Source: Candidatus Aphodoplasma excrementigallinarum | GTDB lineage: Bacteria > Bacillota > Clostridia > UBA1381 > UMGS1253 | Direction: 5' to 3' | Length of the DNA: 8,558 nt | Assembly (NCBI GenBank): GCA_018713805.1 | Contig: DVOF01000236.1 | Location: forward strand, 1-8,558 | Part shown: in pieces, positions 7,217-8,558 of the stretch | How positions within the stretch are numbered: position 1 is the stretch's first letter | How the letters are laid out: each line of letters starts with the position of its first letter | Translations under genes and position numbers: made by a program | Notes under the pieces: model-generated | The model's database searches: none | The model's input: the letters and a program-made list of their open reading frames with translations, nothing else | Told to the model about the DNA's origin: nothing

Positions 7217-7417
7217 TCACCTTTTTAACCGCTCATAGAAACGTGCACCATAACCAGCATTGTATTGGTTCCCCCATTTTTGCATAAACGCAGCGCAACT
7301 TCTTTCTATTTGCTCAGAGTAAAGAATCAGCTATTGCAACCGTCAGTATAGTATCATCATAGCTTCATATTTCTTCACAAGCTCTTGCAAAGGAATATTT
7401 GTTTTCTCCTTCATCAT
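7217..7417 (-). pseudogene. Small frameshifted reading frame of unknown function
   Basis: I do not recognise this gene. From ATG 7417 (or 7414) the frame reads MMKEKTNIPLQELVKKYEAM and stops at a TGA (7345-7343). Coding-like sequence continues in a neighbouring frame (YDDTILTVAIADSLL, about 7361-7317) and then returns to the first frame (SEQIERSCAAFMQKWGNQYN and on to GARFYERLKR), ending at TGA 7219-7217. Read across the two compensating shifts it would be a charged soluble protein of about 65-70 residues with a possible helical region. A GGAG lies just before the start, about 20 bases after the stop of the AAA+/M41 gene, so it probably formed an operon with that gene. The frameshifts are inferred from composition and amphipathic character, not from a known homologue. 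Confidence 0.45.
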
Positions 7418-7429
7418 GATCTCCAATCT

Positions 7430-7457
7430 CCGAGATGGCCTTACACGGCCACCTCGG
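7430..7457 (-). other. Stem-loop enclosing the stop codon of the AAA+/M41 gene
   Basis: CCGAGATGGCC (7430-7440) and GGCCACCTCGG (7447-7457) form an 11-pair stem with one wobble or mismatch position and a 6-base loop holding the TAA stop (7443-7441, minus strand). No T-run follows on the minus strand, so it is not a standard terminator. It could protect the mRNA 3' end or modulate translation of the small frame that starts about 13 bases past the stem. Confidence 0.6.
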
Positions 7458-8558
7458 TAATTGTTGTATTATTTCTTAAAATGCTAATGTCGGAATGAAG
7501 AAGCGTTTCCTTTTCAATAAGCGCTGCCGTTGCTTTCTCAAGAAATTCTCTGTTTTTAAGAAGGATGTCTTTTGTAATAAGCATATATCGTTCAAGTTCC
7601 GCTTGAGTTACGGCCTCGTTTCTGGAGTTCATATTTTCTGACGTGTCAGGAAATCTATTTGTAGCCACATCAATCATTCCGAATCCAAGAGTAGCATTCT
7701 CGGAAAGACCTTCTCTGATGATATTGAACGCACGGTTAATATCATTCTGACATCCGCTTGCGCAGGTATCTGAATAGTAAAGTTCAACAGCTGCCTTGCC
7801 TGCAAGAGAGACGAGAACATGATAAGGTCTTCTGGAGAGCTCTTTGCAACGGTGAATGAAACCTCCGGTAGAATCCCTGCCTGTAGAACGAAGAGACGCA
7901 AGTCCCACACTTCCCGGGCAAAGAACTTCTGACACGACAAGATGCCCAGCTTCATGAAGCGCCGTTTTCTTCATATCTTCTGCAGAAGTTTTTGTATAGT
8001 TGTCCGGTGAGTCATACTGCATCCTCAAAACTGATTTTACGAGATCATCCATTTCAATACTTGGCTTTCTTTTATAGGCAGCACTGATTGCGGCCTCATT
8101 AAGAATTGTTTCCAGTTCGGCGCATGAACTATAACTAATCATCTTAGAAAGATCATCCATATTAACGGTTTCTGAAACTTTCTTATTCGAGAGATAATGT
8201 TCAATAATTTCGTCAGCATCTTTATTAGTAGGGCATTGAACTTCAATCTTTCTGTCAAAGCGACCAGAGCGAACAAGTGACCTTGGAAGCTTCCACATCT
8301 CGTTGGCTGTTGCGAGAATAAACACGTCGCAATTCTTAACTTCATCGATACCAGACTGAACTGCTACATACTCTTCTGCGTCGCGGTGATCGCTATCCTC
8401 GTTGGCAAACTTGTCCATATCATCAAGAAAAATAACGCAAGGAGTGTTTTCCTTGGCCTTGCGAAATGTATCAGTAATATCACCGATAAAATCATCGTTT
8501 CCTTTATTTCTTCGAACAATGTAGGCTTTAAGCCCACTTTCTTCTATAAAGCTCTTTG
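7441..8558 (-). CDS. FtsH-like AAA+ ATPase with M41 metallopeptidase domain, 5' end outside the window
   Basis: Probable ATP-dependent zinc protease related to FtsH. The frame is open to the window edge, giving 371 C-terminal residues; Walker A and any membrane segments lie outside. Visible AAA+ parts are Walker B (VIFLDDMD, with the Asp pair at 8424-8419), sensor-1 ILATAN, and the second region of homology SLVRSGRFDRKIEV with the arginine-finger motif GRFDR at 8251-8265. The lid is followed by the peptidase: HEAGH at 7942-7956 gives two His ligands and the catalytic Glu, and CQND, with Asp at 7741-7743, matches the third zinc ligand seen in FtsH (ASND-like). Two differences from true FtsH are Asp-Asp instead of Asp-Glu in Walker B, and RRNKGNDDFIGD where the aromatic pore loop is expected. 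The in-window Met at 8418 is not the start, since the Walker B strand precedes it. AT-rich, in accessory DNA; a client-specific rather than housekeeping role is inferred. Confidence 0.87.
   Translation of the reverse strand, partial: KSFIEESGLKAYIVRRNKGNDDFIGDITDTFRKAKENTPCVIFLDDMDKFANEDSDHRDAEEYVAVQSGIDEVKNCDVFILATANEMWKLPRSLVRSGRFDRKIEVQCPTNKDADEIIEHYLSNKKVSETVNMDDLSKMISYSSCAELETILNEAAISAAYKRKPSIEMDDLVKSVLRMQYDSPDNYTKTSAEDMKKTALHEAGHLVVSEVLCPGSVGLASLRSTGRDSTGGFIHRCKELSRRPYHVLVSLAGKAAVELYYSDTCASGCQNDINRAFNIIREGLSENATLGFGMIDVATNRFPDTSENMNSRNEAVTQAELERYMLITKDILLKNREFLEKATAALIEKETLLHSDISILRNNTTITEVAV

Noticed and set aside
7148..7220. Short minus frame reading MKMPNHTTVEVQRQ after a GTG
   Set aside because: It overlaps the recombinase homology in another frame, stops after about 24 codons and has no family resemblance.
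6490..8558. Duplicate of the tRNA-Trp 3' end as an attachment site
   Set aside because: Reading downstream I found no second copy of the T-arm or acceptor sequence; if an outer copy exists it lies beyond the window.
1..8558. CRISPR array or transposon terminal inverted repeats
   Set aside because: No regularly spaced short repeats or paired long inverted ends were seen on either strand.

Overview
The window looks like chromosomal DNA from an endospore-forming member of the Clostridia, probably a gut or anaerobic-digester type. The evidence is a full-length SpoIVA whose ATPase residues sit at the same positions as in Bacillus subtilis, Bacillota-like promoters and Shine-Dalgarno sites, and a large secreted carbohydrate esterase with tandem Ig-like modules. 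I cannot assign a genus.

Left part (1-6240, visibly GC-rich). A secreted multidomain acetylesterase of the sialate O-acetylesterase (SASA) family starts upstream of the window, since base 1 already lies inside its signal peptide, and runs to 3708. A strong terminator follows. Next is a ZIP-family metal transporter (3892-4680) with its own promoter. It converges on spoIVA (4745-6223, minus), and the two share a bidirectional terminator. The spoIVA start is set by a strong AGGAGG site, with a possible sporulation-type promoter further upstream.

Middle (6240-6550). This is a divergent intergenic region followed by a complete tRNA-Trp gene with encoded CCA. The tRNA has a fully consensus promoter (TTGACA, 17 bases, TATAAT) and its own terminator.

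Right part (6550-8558, visibly AT-richer, all minus strand). This looks like decayed accessory DNA next to the tRNA gene. From the right edge it holds: the C-terminal 371 residues of an FtsH-like AAA+ ATPase fused to an M41 metallopeptidase domain, open at the window edge; a stem-loop with that gene's stop codon in its loop; a small frameshifted reading frame; and a remnant of a large serine recombinase. The recombinase lacks its catalytic domain and has an internal deletion with a frameshift in the zinc-ribbon region. The likely history is integration of a mobile element beside tRNA-Trp, followed by erosion.

The genes do not form one pathway. The left part is three independent housekeeping or secreted functions with separate transcription units. 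The best candidate for something poorly described is the AAA+/M41 protein: it keeps the zinc-protease residues but has Asp-Asp where FtsH has Asp-Glu in Walker B, and a remnant of a small gene follows directly downstream.
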